The position numbers and the translations under genes were made by a program. This document shows positions 8,586 through 16,802 of a stretch of 64,000 nt of DNA, in pieces. The first letter of the stretch is position 1, and the number at the start of each line of letters is the position of its first letter. The notes beneath the pieces are model-generated. The model was given only the letters and a program-made list of their open reading frames with translations. It did no database searches and had not been told where the DNA came from. Source of the stretch: Oscillibacter sp. MSJ-31 (GTDB taxonomy: Bacteria; Bacillota; Clostridia; Oscillospirales; Oscillospiraceae); contig NZ_JAHLPT010000001.1 in the NCBI RefSeq assembly GCF_018918025.1, positions 186,001-250,000 of the forward strand, in the 5' to 3' direction.

Positions 8586-9494
8586 TTATTTTTTCTGCGG
8601 CTCCGCTGTCTTCTCCGGCAGCTGCGAGAGGAGCACCGCCGTGAGCATCAGCGCGCAGCCGAGGTACTCCCGTCCGCTCATGCGCTCGTGCAGGATGATG
8701 GCCCCGCAGACCACGGCGAAGAAGGACTCCAGGCTCAGCAGCAGCGAGACGACCGTCGGGTCGCCGTCCTTCTGCGCGAGAATTTGCAGCGTGTAGCCGC
8801 CCGCGCTCGAGAGGATGCCGATGTAGAGGATGTAGAACGTACACTCGCCGAGCGCCGCGAAATCGACCGTTTCGAAGGTGAAGGCACAGACGGTGGAGAG
8901 GATCATCATCACCGCGAACTGCACGCAGGAGAGCGCGATGCCGTCCACCTTCTGCACATAATGGTCCACGCAGAGGATATGCCCCGTGAAGGCAAAGGCA
9001 CACAGGAAAACGAGGAAGTCGCCGCGTCCGAAGCTCATCGCGCCCTCGCTGCCCGTGAAGCAAAGGAAGTAAAGACCGACCACCGCGATCAGAACGCAGA
9101 GGAACAGCCGTTTGTTTGCCTTTTTCCCGAGGAACATACCGGCAAGCGGCACGAGCACGATGTAGAGTGCCGTGATGAAGCCCGCCTTGCCCGCCGTGGT
9201 ATCGGCAATGCCGAACTGCTGCAGGTTCGTGCCGAGCGTCAGAAAAATGCCGCACACGAGACCGCCCTCCAGCAGGTCCTTTTTCTGCTGCGGCGTGTAT
9301 TTTTCCTCGTGCCGCACGCGCTGCAGGATGAGCACGAGCGCCCCCAGCACCAGCACGGCGGGGATCGAACGCGCCGCCGTGAAGGTAAAGCCGCCCACTT
9401 TTCCCGCGCCGAGGCTCTGTGCCACGAACGAGCTGCCCCAAATGAATGAAGTGATGAGCGGCAGGATCACTTGCTTTGTATTTCTCTTTTTCAT
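8586..9494 (-). CDS. EamA/DMT-family transporter
   Basis: A 302-residue protein with ten predicted membrane helices in two EamA repeats, of the drug/metabolite transporter superfamily. The first repeat begins LITSFIWGSSFVAQSLGAGK and the second starts near residue 155 (DFLVFLCAFAFTGHILCVDH). The typical C-terminal ending SLESFFAVVCGAIILHERM is present. The start MKKRNTKQ is preceded by GAAAGGGG. Substrate cannot be told from sequence. The family exports amino acids, metabolites and drugs. It is divergent from the HAD phosphatase gene. Confidence 0.9.
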   Translation of the reverse strand: MKKRNTKQVILPLITSFIWGSSFVAQSLGAGKVGGFTFTAARSIPAVLVLGALVLILQRVRHEEKYTPQQKKDLLEGGLVCGIFLTLGTNLQQFGIADTTAGKAGFITALYIVLVPLAGMFLGKKANKRLFLCVLIAVVGLYFLCFTGSEGAMSFGRGDFLVFLCAFAFTGHILCVDHYVQKVDGIALSCVQFAVMMILSTVCAFTFETVDFAALGECTFYILYIGILSSAGGYTLQILAQKDGDPTVVSLLLSLESFFAVVCGAIILHERMSGREYLGCALMLTAVLLSQLPEKTAEPQKK

Positions 9495-9618
9495 AGCACT
9501 TGCCTGCCCCTTTCAAAGATGATATAATTCTTAACGAAACAAGAATATCGCCTATCGTAGCAAAAAGCGCCGCGTTTGGCAATCCCCCTGTGAAAATTTT
9601 TTTAATAGGAGCCTTTCC

Positions 9619-10242
9619 ATGTATCTCTTCGATCTTGACGGCACGCTCATCGACTCCAACGGCATCTGGGCAGAGGTGGACCGCACCTTTCTCGCCCGCC
9701 GCGGCTACCCCTATACCAAGGAGTATTACGAGGGCGTGGCGCACACTATCTTCCCCCTCGCCGCCGTGTTCACCAAGGAATACTGCCATCTCTCCGAAAG
9801 CACGGATGAGATCATGGCGGAGTGGATGGAGCTGGCGAAGGACAACTACGCTCACGTCGCGCTCAAGCCCCATGTGCGCGAGTATCTGGAAAAGCTCCGC
9901 GCACAGGGCGAGCGTATGGCGGTCTTCACGAGCTGCGTCCCCGCGCACTGCAAAACGGCACTCGCCGTCCACGACCTGAACCGCTGCTTCGAGCGCGTCA
10001 TTTTCGCGCAGGAGCTGGGCATGGACAAGAGCGATCCCGCGATCTTCGCCAAGGCGACGGAGCTGCTCGGCATCACGCCGCAGGAGTGTATTTTCTTCGA
10101 CGACTCGGTCAAGTCCTGCCGCAGCGCCAAGGCGAGCGGCATGACGGTCATCGGCGTGTACGACCCGTTTTTCGAGGGCACGAAGGACGAAATGCCGCTC
10201 GTCTGCGACCGCTTCATCCGCGACTTTGGTGAAATGCTGTAA
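9619..10242 (+). CDS. HAD-family phosphatase (phosphoglycolate phosphatase-like)
   Basis: A 207-residue haloacid-dehalogenase hydrolase. Motif I is MYLFDLDGTLIDSNG at the very N-terminus, with the nucleophilic aspartates. Motif II is VFTSC near residue 98, the motif III lysine is near GMDKSDPAIF, and motif IV is IFFDDSVKSC with the metal-binding DD pair. An alpha-helical cap follows motif I. AGGAG at 9607-9611 fixes the start. The substrate is a small phosphate ester but is not identifiable. A strong terminator follows at once, so it is probably monocistronic. Confidence 0.9.
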   Translation: MYLFDLDGTLIDSNGIWAEVDRTFLARRGYPYTKEYYEGVAHTIFPLAAVFTKEYCHLSESTDEIMAEWMELAKDNYAHVALKPHVREYLEKLRAQGERMAVFTSCVPAHCKTALAVHDLNRCFERVIFAQELGMDKSDPAIFAKATELLGITPQECIFFDDSVKSCRSAKASGMTVIGVYDPFFEGTKDEMPLVCDRFIRDFGEML

Positions 10243-10268
10243 AGCATAACTGCATTACAATCGTTGAA

Positions 10269-10307
10269 AAGGAGCGAAGCACAGGAGATTTCTGTGCTTC
10301 GCTCCTT
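10269..10307. terminator. Bidirectional intrinsic terminator between HAD gene and pcrA
   Basis: A perfect 16-bp stem (AAGGAGCGAAGCACAG with its complement) and a seven-base loop separate two convergent genes. T-rich sequence follows on the plus strand. Confidence 0.92.
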
Positions 10308-10308
10308 G

Positions 10309-12780
10309 TTATTTTTTGGTCATGTGGACGCCGGCGGTCTTGAGCATCAGTTTTTTCGTGCCCACCTGTTCAAACGCCACCTCGATGAGCGCGTCGCCGC
10401 CCATCGGCGTGACCGAGATCACCATGCCGTCGCCGAAGGTCTTGTGGTTGACCTGATCGCCCGCGGAAAGCTGTAACGTCGGTTTGCCCGCGGCCGGCTT
10501 CGCCGCGGCGCTGACCGCGGCCTTCGCGTGCGTCGGGCGCGCGACCGTGCCGGAAAAGCCGGTCGTCACCGAGCCGCCGCGGCTGCCGTAGCCGCTGCCG
10601 AAGCCCGAGCTTCGACCGAAGCTGCCGTAGCCGTCGGCATAGTCCTCGTCGTAGCGGCTGCGCGGCTCCGCCGAGGGCTTTGAGAGCCAGTTGACGTTCT
10701 CGGCGGGGATCTCGCTCAAAAAGCGCGAGGGCGCGTTCGGCGTCGTGCGGCCGAAGAGCATACGCTGCCGCGCGTTCGTCAGCGTCAGCTTTTCCTTGGC
10801 ACGCGTCATGGCAACGTAGCAGAGGCGGCGCTCCTCCTCCAGCTCCTCCTCGTCGCCGACGGCGCGATTTCCCGGGAAAATACCCTCCTCCATGCCGACG
10901 ACATAGACGCAGGGAAATTCCAGTCCCTTGGCGCTGTGCATCGTCATGAGCGTCACGCAGTTGTCGGTCGAGGCGCTGTCAAGGTCGGTATAGAGCGCGA
11001 TCTCGTTGAGGAAGCCCGCGAGCGTCGCGTCCTCCGGCTCGCCGTCGAGGAAGGCGAGGATGTTGGACTTGAGCTCCTGCACGTTCTCCAGCCGCCCGCG
11101 GCTCTCCATATCGCCCTTGTCCTCCAGCGCGCGGAGATAGCCGGACTGCTCGCACACGAGGTCGTAGAAGTCCGCAAGCTCCGTGTCTCCCGCCGCGTCG
11201 TGCAGCGCGTCGATCATGGCGGCGAATTTCTCCAGCCGCGCCGCGGCGGTCTTGAGCGCCGCGTATTCCCCCGCCGCGCGGAGGACGGTCATCATCGGCA
11301 CGCCCTGCTCGGCGGCCAGCGTCTGCACACGCTCGACGCTCGCATTGCCGATGCCGCGGGCGGGCGTATTGATGATGCGCCGCAGCCGCAGATCGTCCGA
11401 AGGATTGTTGATGAGCGCGAGGTAGGCCAGCATATCCTTGACCTCGGCGCGGTCAAAGAATTTCATGCCGCCGACGACCTGATACGGGATGCCGTTGCGC
11501 TTGAGCGCGTATTCCAGCGCGTTCGACTGCGCGTTCATGCGGTAGAGCACCGCGTTGTCGCGCCAGTTCTTGCCGCGGTTGAAGTCCGTCATCATGCCGG
11601 AGACGACAAAGTTCGCCTCGTCCTGCTCGTTGAACACGGTCTTGATGGTCACCTTTTCGCCGCTGCCCGCGTCGGTCCAAAGCGTCTTGCCCTTACGGCC
11701 GACGTTATTTTTAATGACAGCGTTCGCCGCGTCAAGAATATTCTGCGTGGAACGGTAGTTCTGCTCGAGACGGATCGTGCGCGTACCCTTGTATTCCTTT
11801 TCAAAATTCAGAATGTTGGAGATGTCCGCGCCGCGGAAGCGATAGATGCTCTGGTCGTCGTCGCCGACCACGCAGATGTTGCGATGGCCGTCCGCAAGCA
11901 GCCGCACCAGCTCGTACTGCATCCGGTTCGTGTCCTGATACTCGTCGATGAGGATGTAGCGGAATTTGCGCTGGTAGTACGCTCGTACATCTGGCTCGTT
12001 TTGCAGCAGCCGCACCGTATGAAGAATAAGGTCGTCGAAGTCCAGCGCGTTCGCCTCGCAGAGGATGCGGTCGTAGCGCGCGTAAATTTTGGCGACGCGC
12101 TCGCGCTTCCAGTCGCCGCTGCCCGCCCACTTCTTCGAGAAGTCCTGCGGCGAGAGCAGCTCGTCCTTCGCCTTGGAGATGACCGCGAGCACCTCGCGCG
12201 GAGAAAAGGTCTTTTCGTCCAGATCCATCTCCTTGAGAATATCCTTCACCACGCGCTTGCAGTCGTCGGTATCGTAGATGGTAAAGTCGTTGGAGAAGCC
12301 GAGCTTATCAATGTCACGGCGCAGAATGCGCACGCAGGCCGAGTGGAAGGTCAGCGCCCAGATGTCGCCCGCGCCCGCGATGCCGAACGCCTCCAGGCGC
12401 TCGCGCAGCTCCTTCGCCGCCTTGTTCGTAAAGGTCACGGCGAGCACCTGCCACGGCGCCGGCGGCTCCACCGCGCAGAGCTGCCGCATCCGGCGGCGCT
12501 CGTCTGCGGTCGGCTGAGCGGGATAATTCTCAAGGAAAGCGAGATCGTCCTCCGACGCACCGGCGGGGACCTCGCCGCAGTCGCTCCCGCGGCCATAGGT
12601 CAAAAGATTTGCGATGCGGTTGATGAGCACGGTCGTCTTGCCGCTGCCCGCGCCCGCGAGCAGCAGCAGCGGCCCCTCCGTCGTCAGGACGCCGCGCCGC
12701 TGCTCCGGATTCAGCTTTGCAAAATCCCACGCAATGCACGCGCGGCGCGCCGCGCAGAAGCGGGAAGAAAAATCACTCAT
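10309..12780 (-). CDS. pcrA: ATP-dependent DNA helicase PcrA/UvrD
   Basis: An SF1A helicase for repair, rolling-circle replication and removal of RecA or RNA polymerase from DNA. In order it shows Walker A LLLLAGAGSGKTTVL, motif Ia TFTNKAAKEL, motif II DEYQDTN, motif III GDDDQSIYRFRGA, motif V TMHSAKGLEFPCVYVVG and motif VI CYVAMTRAKEKL. The C-terminus has a Gly/Ser/Arg-rich linker and then HKTFGDGMVISV, the small RNA-polymerase-interacting domain. At 823 residues it is longer than the ~730 usual, mainly from an extra insertion near residue 70 and the linker. ATG 12780 (AGGTGG, spacing 5) is preferred over TTG 12801, which would lie only a few bases from the predicted transcription start. Confidence 0.95.
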   Translation of the reverse strand: MSDFSSRFCAARRACIAWDFAKLNPEQRRGVLTTEGPLLLLAGAGSGKTTVLINRIANLLTYGRGSDCGEVPAGASEDDLAFLENYPAQPTADERRRMRQLCAVEPPAPWQVLAVTFTNKAAKELRERLEAFGIAGAGDIWALTFHSACVRILRRDIDKLGFSNDFTIYDTDDCKRVVKDILKEMDLDEKTFSPREVLAVISKAKDELLSPQDFSKKWAGSGDWKRERVAKIYARYDRILCEANALDFDDLILHTVRLLQNEPDVRAYYQRKFRYILIDEYQDTNRMQYELVRLLADGHRNICVVGDDDQSIYRFRGADISNILNFEKEYKGTRTIRLEQNYRSTQNILDAANAVIKNNVGRKGKTLWTDAGSGEKVTIKTVFNEQDEANFVVSGMMTDFNRGKNWRDNAVLYRMNAQSNALEYALKRNGIPYQVVGGMKFFDRAEVKDMLAYLALINNPSDDLRLRRIINTPARGIGNASVERVQTLAAEQGVPMMTVLRAAGEYAALKTAAARLEKFAAMIDALHDAAGDTELADFYDLVCEQSGYLRALEDKGDMESRGRLENVQELKSNILAFLDGEPEDATLAGFLNEIALYTDLDSASTDNCVTLMTMHSAKGLEFPCVYVVGMEEGIFPGNRAVGDEEELEEERRLCYVAMTRAKEKLTLTNARQRMLFGRTTPNAPSRFLSEIPAENVNWLSKPSAEPRSRYDEDYADGYGSFGRSSGFGSGYGSRGGSVTTGFSGTVARPTHAKAAVSAAAKPAAGKPTLQLSAGDQVNHKTFGDGMVISVTPMGGDALIEVAFEQVGTKKLMLKTAGVHMTKK

Positions 12781-12812
12781 GCGTTCCACCTGTTTTCTCA
12801 AAATTCTCCTTG

Positions 12813-12841
12813 ATTCTACCGCATCTCCCCTCCCCGGTCAA
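12813..12841 (-). promoter_or_regulatory. SigmaA promoter of pcrA
   Basis: TTGACC at 12836-12841 and TAGAAT at 12813-12818 on the minus strand are separated by 17 bases. Transcription would begin near 12806, giving a leader of about 26 bases to the ATG at 12780. Confidence 0.75.
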
Positions 12842-12892
12842 CCGTTTTTCCCTAAATTTTGCAAAGAAATAAAAAATTTGTTCTATTTTCTA

Positions 12893-12921
12893 TTGACAAG
12901 CACGTTTGTTCTATTTATAAT
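12893..12921 (+). promoter_or_regulatory. SigmaA promoter of the SOS-type radical SAM operon
   Basis: Consensus TTGACA (12893-12898) and TATAAT (12916-12921) are separated by 17 bases. An inverted repeat TTGTTCTA ... TAGAACAA with 13 bases between spans the -10 element, and a second TTGTTCTA copy lies just before the -35. A consensus promoter covered by dyads suggests tight repression. Confidence 0.85.
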
Positions 12922-12928
12922 GCGATTA

Positions 12929-12940
12929 GAACAAGAGTTT
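12929..12940 (+). promoter_or_regulatory. LexA (SOS) box
   Basis: GAACAAGAGTTT fits the Gram-positive/clostridial LexA operator GAAC-N4-GTTY. It begins seven bases downstream of the -10 hexamer, where bound LexA would block initiation. The genes downstream look like DNA repair functions, which agrees. LexA itself is not in the window. Confidence 0.6.
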
Positions 12941-12964
12941 TAGAACGATTTGGAGGGTATGAAC

Positions 12965-13090
12965 ATGGCTGCTTCCACGACGATCTTTGTGCTGCTCGGC
13001 ATCACTGCCGTCACGGCGAATCTGATGAAGGTCATCACCTATCTCGACCAGCCGCGCCGCAAGACGCGCCGCGTCCGTGCACGCGGATAA
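12965..13090 (+). CDS. 41-residue single-pass membrane protein, first gene of the SOS-type operon
   Basis: A small protein beginning MAASTTIFVLLGITAVTANL, one hydrophobic helix followed by a strongly basic tail (RRKTRRVRARG). GGAGG at 12952-12956 is eight bases before the ATG at 12965. An ATG six bases upstream is too close. It lies directly under the predicted LexA box and ends about where the radical SAM gene begins (a GTG start at 13077 would overlap it). No family is recognised. Its size and position resemble SOS-induced membrane peptides that arrest division or signal damage, but that is inference. Confidence 0.6.
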   Translation: MAASTTIFVLLGITAVTANLMKVITYLDQPRRKTRRVRARG

Positions 13091-13094
13091 CGGT

Positions 13095-14360
13095 ATGGAG
13101 CTTCTGGATAAGCTCTCCGTTTTAGCGGACGCTGCCAAGTATGACGCGGCCTGCACCTCCTCGGGGGCCAAGCGCGGCTTTGAACGCGGCAAGATCGGCT
13201 GCACCTCATCCGGCGTCATGGGCTGCTGTCACAGCTTTTCCGCGGACGGACGGTGCATCACGCTGCTCAAGGTACTGCTCTCGAACGACTGTATGTACGA
13301 CTGCAAATACTGTGTCAACCGGCGCACGAACGAAACGCGCCGCGCGACCTTCACGCCCGAGGAGCTTGCCGACCTGACCATCCAGTTCTACCGGCGCAAC
13401 TATATTGAAGGGCTCTTTCTCTCCTCCGGCGTGCTGCGCTCGCCGGACTACACGACGGAGCTGATGATCCGCGCGCTGTCCATTCTGCGCCGCGAATACC
13501 TCTTCAACGGCTACATCCACGCAAAGGCCATCCCCGGCACCTCGCCGGAGCTGGTCGAGCAGCTTGGGATGCTCGCCGACCGTCTGAGCGTCAACATCGA
13601 GCTGCCGAGCGAAGCGTCGCTGCGCGCCCTCGCGCCGAACAAGACAAAAGCCGCCGTGCTGCGGCCCATGCGCTTCATCGCGGACCGCGGACAGGAAAAC
13701 CGGCGCGAGCTGGTCAAATACCGTCACGCGCCGCGCTTTGCCCCCGCGGGGCAGGCCACGCAGATGATCGTTGGCGCGACCGGAGAGAGCGACCGCCGCA
13801 TCCTGACGCTGACGCAGTCGCTCTATGACACCTATCACCTCAAGCGTGTTTTCTACTCGGCCTATGTGCCGGTGGTGGAAAATACGCTCTTACCGTCTCT
13901 GGATACCAAGCCGCCTCTTCTGCGCGAGCACCGGCTCTATCAGGCGGACTGGCTGCTGCGGTTCTACGGCTTTCGCGCCGGCGAGCTGCTCGACGAAGGC
14001 CAGCCGGACTTCGACCCGCTGCTCGATCCCAAGTGCTGCTGGGCGCTGCGGCACCCCGACTTCTTCCCGGTCGAGGTCAACCGCGCGGATTACGAAGCGC
14101 TGCTGCGCGTTCCAGGCATCGGCGTGGTCAGCGCGAAGCGCATCCTTGTCGCGCGCCGCGGCGGGGCGCTGCGCGCCGAGGACCTCAAAAAGCTCGGCGT
14201 CGTGCTCAAGCGGGCGCAGTATTTTCTCACCTGCTCTGGCCGAAGCACCGCACCGCTGCGGCTCTCGCTCGAGGGGGTCCGGCGCAATCTGACCGCCACG
14301 GAGCGTGCCTCGCTCCCGGCGGGACCGCTCGACCAGCTCTCACTCTTTGAGCCGGCATAA
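13095..14360 (+). CDS. Putative DNA modification/repair radical SAM protein (TIGR03916 type)
   Basis: A 421-residue radical SAM enzyme. The iron-sulfur cluster motif is CMYDCKYC (CX3CX2C) near residue 61, preceded by the family-typical LADAAKYDAACTSSG and GCCHSFSADGRC. The C-terminal part has a helix-hairpin-helix DNA-binding element, RVPGIGVVSAKRILVARR. This family is found paired with a DUF4130 protein and often with uracil-DNA glycosylase domains, and exactly that partner follows here. The start MELLDKL at 13095 is chosen by family resemblance, since no strong ribosome site is seen. The chemistry is unknown. A role in repair of damaged or modified DNA is inferred. Confidence 0.88.
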   Translation: MELLDKLSVLADAAKYDAACTSSGAKRGFERGKIGCTSSGVMGCCHSFSADGRCITLLKVLLSNDCMYDCKYCVNRRTNETRRATFTPEELADLTIQFYRRNYIEGLFLSSGVLRSPDYTTELMIRALSILRREYLFNGYIHAKAIPGTSPELVEQLGMLADRLSVNIELPSEASLRALAPNKTKAAVLRPMRFIADRGQENRRELVKYRHAPRFAPAGQATQMIVGATGESDRRILTLTQSLYDTYHLKRVFYSAYVPVVENTLLPSLDTKPPLLREHRLYQADWLLRFYGFRAGELLDEGQPDFDPLLDPKCCWALRHPDFFPVEVNRADYEALLRVPGIGVVSAKRILVARRGGALRAEDLKKLGVVLKRAQYFLTCSGRSTAPLRLSLEGVRRNLTATERASLPAGPLDQLSLFEPA

Positions 14361-14374
14361 TGAGGAGTTTTTTT

Positions 14375-15244
14375 ATGGCATGGCGCGAGGTCGTTTATGA
14401 ATACGACGGCAGCTTCGATGGACTTCTGTGCTGCATCTACGAAAGCTACACGCAAAAGGAGCTCCCCGCCGCGTTTTTCCGCACCGGAGAGCTCGAGCCA
14501 TGCTTGTATGAGGTCCGCGCCGTCACGACGGACGCGGCGCACGCACGCCGCGTATACGAAGGCTTCCGGCGCTTTTCGCCGGAGGTCGGACCATTTTTGC
14601 GCCGCGCGTACTGGACATGCCTGCCCGAAAAAGAGCTTGCCATCTATCGCTTTGCCGCCAAGCTCTACCGCGAGGGAAAGCCGCTGCTGCAGCGCCTTTC
14701 CGATGAAACGTACCATCCCCTGCTGCGCGCTGTGCGGCAGCTGAACGGCGAGCTGGAGCAATACCGCGGCTTCGTGCGCTTTTCCGACATCGGCGGCGCG
14801 CTTGCCGCCGAAATCGAGCCGAAAAACCGCGTTCTGCCGCTTCTGCGCGGTCACTTCTGCCAGCGCTGCCACAATGAGACCTTTTTTCTCTATGACCGCA
14901 CGCACCGCGAGGCTCTCTTTTATGCCGACGGTCATTCTGCCATCGTACCGCTGGAGGAGTTCGTCATGGCTCCGCCCGACGAGACGGAAAAGCGCTATCG
15001 CCGGCTCTGGCGTTGCTTTTATGACACCATCGCCATCCGCGAACGGGAAAACCCAAAGCTCCGCATGTCGCACATGCCGAAGCGCTTCTGGCCGCTGCTG
15101 ACGGAGCTTCAGTCCGATCCGGACGCTATCCCTCCGTCTCCATCGCTGTGCGCAGCTTTTGCAGCGCCCGGCGCTCCAGCCGCGATACCTGCACCTGCGA
15201 CACGCCAAGCACCCGCGCCGTCTGCTCCTGCGTCAGCGCCTTGA
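14375..15244 (+). CDS. DUF4130 / TIGR03915 probable DNA metabolism protein
   Basis: A 289-residue partner of the upstream radical SAM protein. It begins MAWREVVYEYDGSFDGLLCC, the family's conserved N-terminus, and keeps the late segment MSHMPKRFWPLLTELQ. In other bacteria the same domain is fused to a uracil-DNA glycosylase. Here that domain is missing. GGAG at 14363-14366 selects the ATG at 14375 rather than one overlapping the previous stop. The last ~40 codons are low-complexity Pro/Ala and run antisense through the 3' end of sigF, so the protein tail is probably dispensable. Function beyond association with DNA repair is unknown. Confidence 0.85.
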   Translation: MAWREVVYEYDGSFDGLLCCIYESYTQKELPAAFFRTGELEPCLYEVRAVTTDAAHARRVYEGFRRFSPEVGPFLRRAYWTCLPEKELAIYRFAAKLYREGKPLLQRLSDETYHPLLRAVRQLNGELEQYRGFVRFSDIGGALAAEIEPKNRVLPLLRGHFCQRCHNETFFLYDRTHREALFYADGHSAIVPLEEFVMAPPDETEKRYRRLWRCFYDTIAIRERENPKLRMSHMPKRFWPLLTELQSDPDAIPPSPSLCAAFAAPGAPAAIPAPATRQAPAPSAPASAP

Positions 15245-15842
15245 AAAAACGCAGCAGGATCGTCATGCGCTCCCGCTCCGGCAGCAGGTCGATCGCCGCG
15301 CGAAGGGAAAGCTGCTCGATCAGGCTCTCCTCCGGGCTTTCCGTGCCGAGAAGCGTTTCCAGCGTTAGCCCGTCGCCCATCTCCTGCTGAAAGGACTCCG
15401 GCGCGGCAGAGGCAAGGTCGGCATCCGCGATCTCCTCGACGCTCAAGCCGGTCTCCTCCGCAAGCTCAGAGAGGACAGGCTCGCGTCCGAGCTGCACCCG
15501 CAGCTTCTCCCGCGCACTGTAGATGCTCTGCGACCGCTCGCGCAGAGTCCGGCTCACCTTTATCGCGCCGTCGTCACGGAGAAATCGCCGTATTTCACCC
15601 GCGATCTTCGGTACGGCGTAGGTGGAAAACTGCGTTCCATATGTAAGGTCAAATCCCTTAACAGCCTTTAGAAATCCGATGCAGCCGAGCTGGTAGAGGT
15701 CCTCCGTCTCCACGCCGCGGCCATTGTAGCGGCGCACGACGCTCCAGATCAGGCCGGTATTCTCCCGCAGTACACGCTCGCCGGCTTCCTCGTCGCCGCT
15801 CTGCGCCGCTTCGAGCAGGGCAAAGGTCTCGGCTGTGCTCAT
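15126..15842 (-). CDS. sigF: RNA polymerase sporulation sigma factor SigF
   Basis: A 238-residue sigma-70-family factor for the forespore compartment. Region 2 reads DLYQLGCIGFLKAVKGFDL and TYGTQFSTYAVPKIAGEIRRFLRDDG, region 3 follows, and region 4 ends GVSQVQVSRLERRALQKLR. It is the third gene after spoIIAA and spoIIAB, with a four-base ATGA overlap with spoIIAB, the classic spoIIA operon order. By family knowledge it is held inactive by SpoIIAB until forespore formation. The last 119 bases overlap the convergent DUF4130 gene. Confidence 0.95.
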   Translation of the reverse strand: MSTAETFALLEAAQSGDEEAGERVLRENTGLIWSVVRRYNGRGVETEDLYQLGCIGFLKAVKGFDLTYGTQFSTYAVPKIAGEIRRFLRDDGAIKVSRTLRERSQSIYSAREKLRVQLGREPVLSELAEETGLSVEEIADADLASAAPESFQQEMGDGLTLETLLGTESPEESLIEQLSLRAAIDLLPERERMTILLRFFKALTQEQTARVLGVSQVQVSRLERRALQKLRTAMETEG

Positions 15843-16282
15843 GCGCGGCCTGTGCGCTGCGCGATCCTTTTGCGCATGGTCACGACGGTCCCCTTGTCTG
15901 GGCGGGAGCGGACCTTGAGCGTATCCATGAAGCTCTCCATGATGGTGAAGCCCATACCGCTGCGCTCCTCGCCTCCGGTCGTAAAGAGCGGCTCGCGTGC
16001 TTTCTCCACGTCCGCAATGCCGCGTCCCCAGTCGTATACTGCGATCTCCAGCACGCCGCCGTCCAGCAGGCGCACGCGAACCACGATCTTTCCAAGCGTA
16101 TCGGGATAGGCGTGAACGATGGCATTTGTCACCGCCTCGCTCACCGCCGTCTTAATGTCGCCGAGCTCGTCGAGCGTCGGGTCGAGCTGGGACGCAAAGG
16201 CCGCGACCGCGCTGCGGGCAAAGCCCTCGTTCGTGCTGCGGCTGAGAAACTCCAGTTTTATGTAGTTGCTGCTCTTTTTCAT
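15839..16282 (-). CDS. spoIIAB: Anti-sigma F factor SpoIIAB
   Basis: A 147-residue GHKL-type serine kinase and anti-sigma factor that binds SigF and phosphorylates SpoIIAA. The start MKKSSNYIKLEFLSRS at 16282 is set by AAGGAGGA just upstream. The longer open frame upstream is an artefact of reading through spoIIAA. The N box TAVSEAVTNAIVHAYP, the G1 region YDWGRGI and the G2 region GMGFTIMESFMD, which form the ATP pocket, are all intact. It overlaps sigF by four bases, implying coupled synthesis at a fixed ratio. Confidence 0.95.
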   Translation of the reverse strand: MKKSSNYIKLEFLSRSTNEGFARSAVAAFASQLDPTLDELGDIKTAVSEAVTNAIVHAYPDTLGKIVVRVRLLDGGVLEIAVYDWGRGIADVEKAREPLFTTGGEERSGMGFTIMESFMDTLKVRSRPDKGTVVTMRKRIAQRTGRA

Positions 16283-16293
16283 ATCCTTCCTCC

Positions 16294-16599
16294 TTACTGC
16301 ATTGTGACCAGACGCGGTACCCCCGCCGCGTCGAAAACCTTTCGGGCCTGCGCCGGCACGCCGGTGACGATCAGACTTCCGCCGAGCGCCGCCATGCGGC
16401 GGTGTGCGCGCAGCACCACGGCGATCCCGGAGGAATCCATGAAGGACACTCCCGAAAGGTCCATCGTCAGCGACAGCGGCAGCGCCGCGTCGAGCGCGTG
16501 GTCGATCTGCTGCATCGCGCCGTGCGCGCCGTGGTGATCCAGCTCTCCGCTGATCGCAAGCGTCATCTCTCTTCCGTTTGTTCTTGTCAGAACCTCCAT
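16294..16599 (-). CDS. spoIIAA: Anti-sigma F factor antagonist SpoIIAA
   Basis: A 101-residue STAS-domain protein beginning MEVLTRTNGREM. AGGAGG lies seven bases before the ATG at 16599. The phosphorylation loop is SFMDSSGIAVVLR, where the serine of the DSSG turn is the SpoIIAB target in the family. When dephosphorylated it displaces SpoIIAB from SigF. It is first in the spoIIA operon and is preceded by a Spo0A box. Confidence 0.95.
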   Translation of the reverse strand: MEVLTRTNGREMTLAISGELDHHGAHGAMQQIDHALDAALPLSLTMDLSGVSFMDSSGIAVVLRAHRRMAALGGSLIVTGVPAQARKVFDAAGVPRLVTMQ

Positions 16600-16642
16600 G
16601 TCCCGACCTCCTCTTGCTCGTTCTGCACCTCTGTGCGCCTTC

Positions 16643-16676
16643 AGTATAGCCTGTCCGCAGCCGTTTTTTTGTCGAA
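16643..16676 (-). promoter_or_regulatory. spoIIA promoter with a perfect Spo0A box
   Basis: TGTCGAA, a perfect 0A-box core, lies at 16670-16676 on the plus strand and occupies the -35 position. TATACT on the minus strand is at 16643-16648, 21 bases away. A 0A box replacing the -35 with a 21-22-base spacer is the layout of Spo0A-activated sigmaA promoters such as spoIIG. Confidence 0.6.
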
Positions 16677-16802
16677 AGAATGTGCCATTCCGTTTCTTTT
16701 TGCCTGTTCTGTCTTTTTTTCGCTTGCTCTTTTCCCATCGGACATTGTAAAATGCTGCTATCATATCAAGGGCCGAACGGCCCGATATAAGGAGGCAGTG
16801 TC

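Noticed and set aside
12959-12964. Alternative ATG two codons before the 41-residue protein start
   Set aside because: Only two bases from GGAGGG, too close for initiation. The ATG at 12965 is well spaced.
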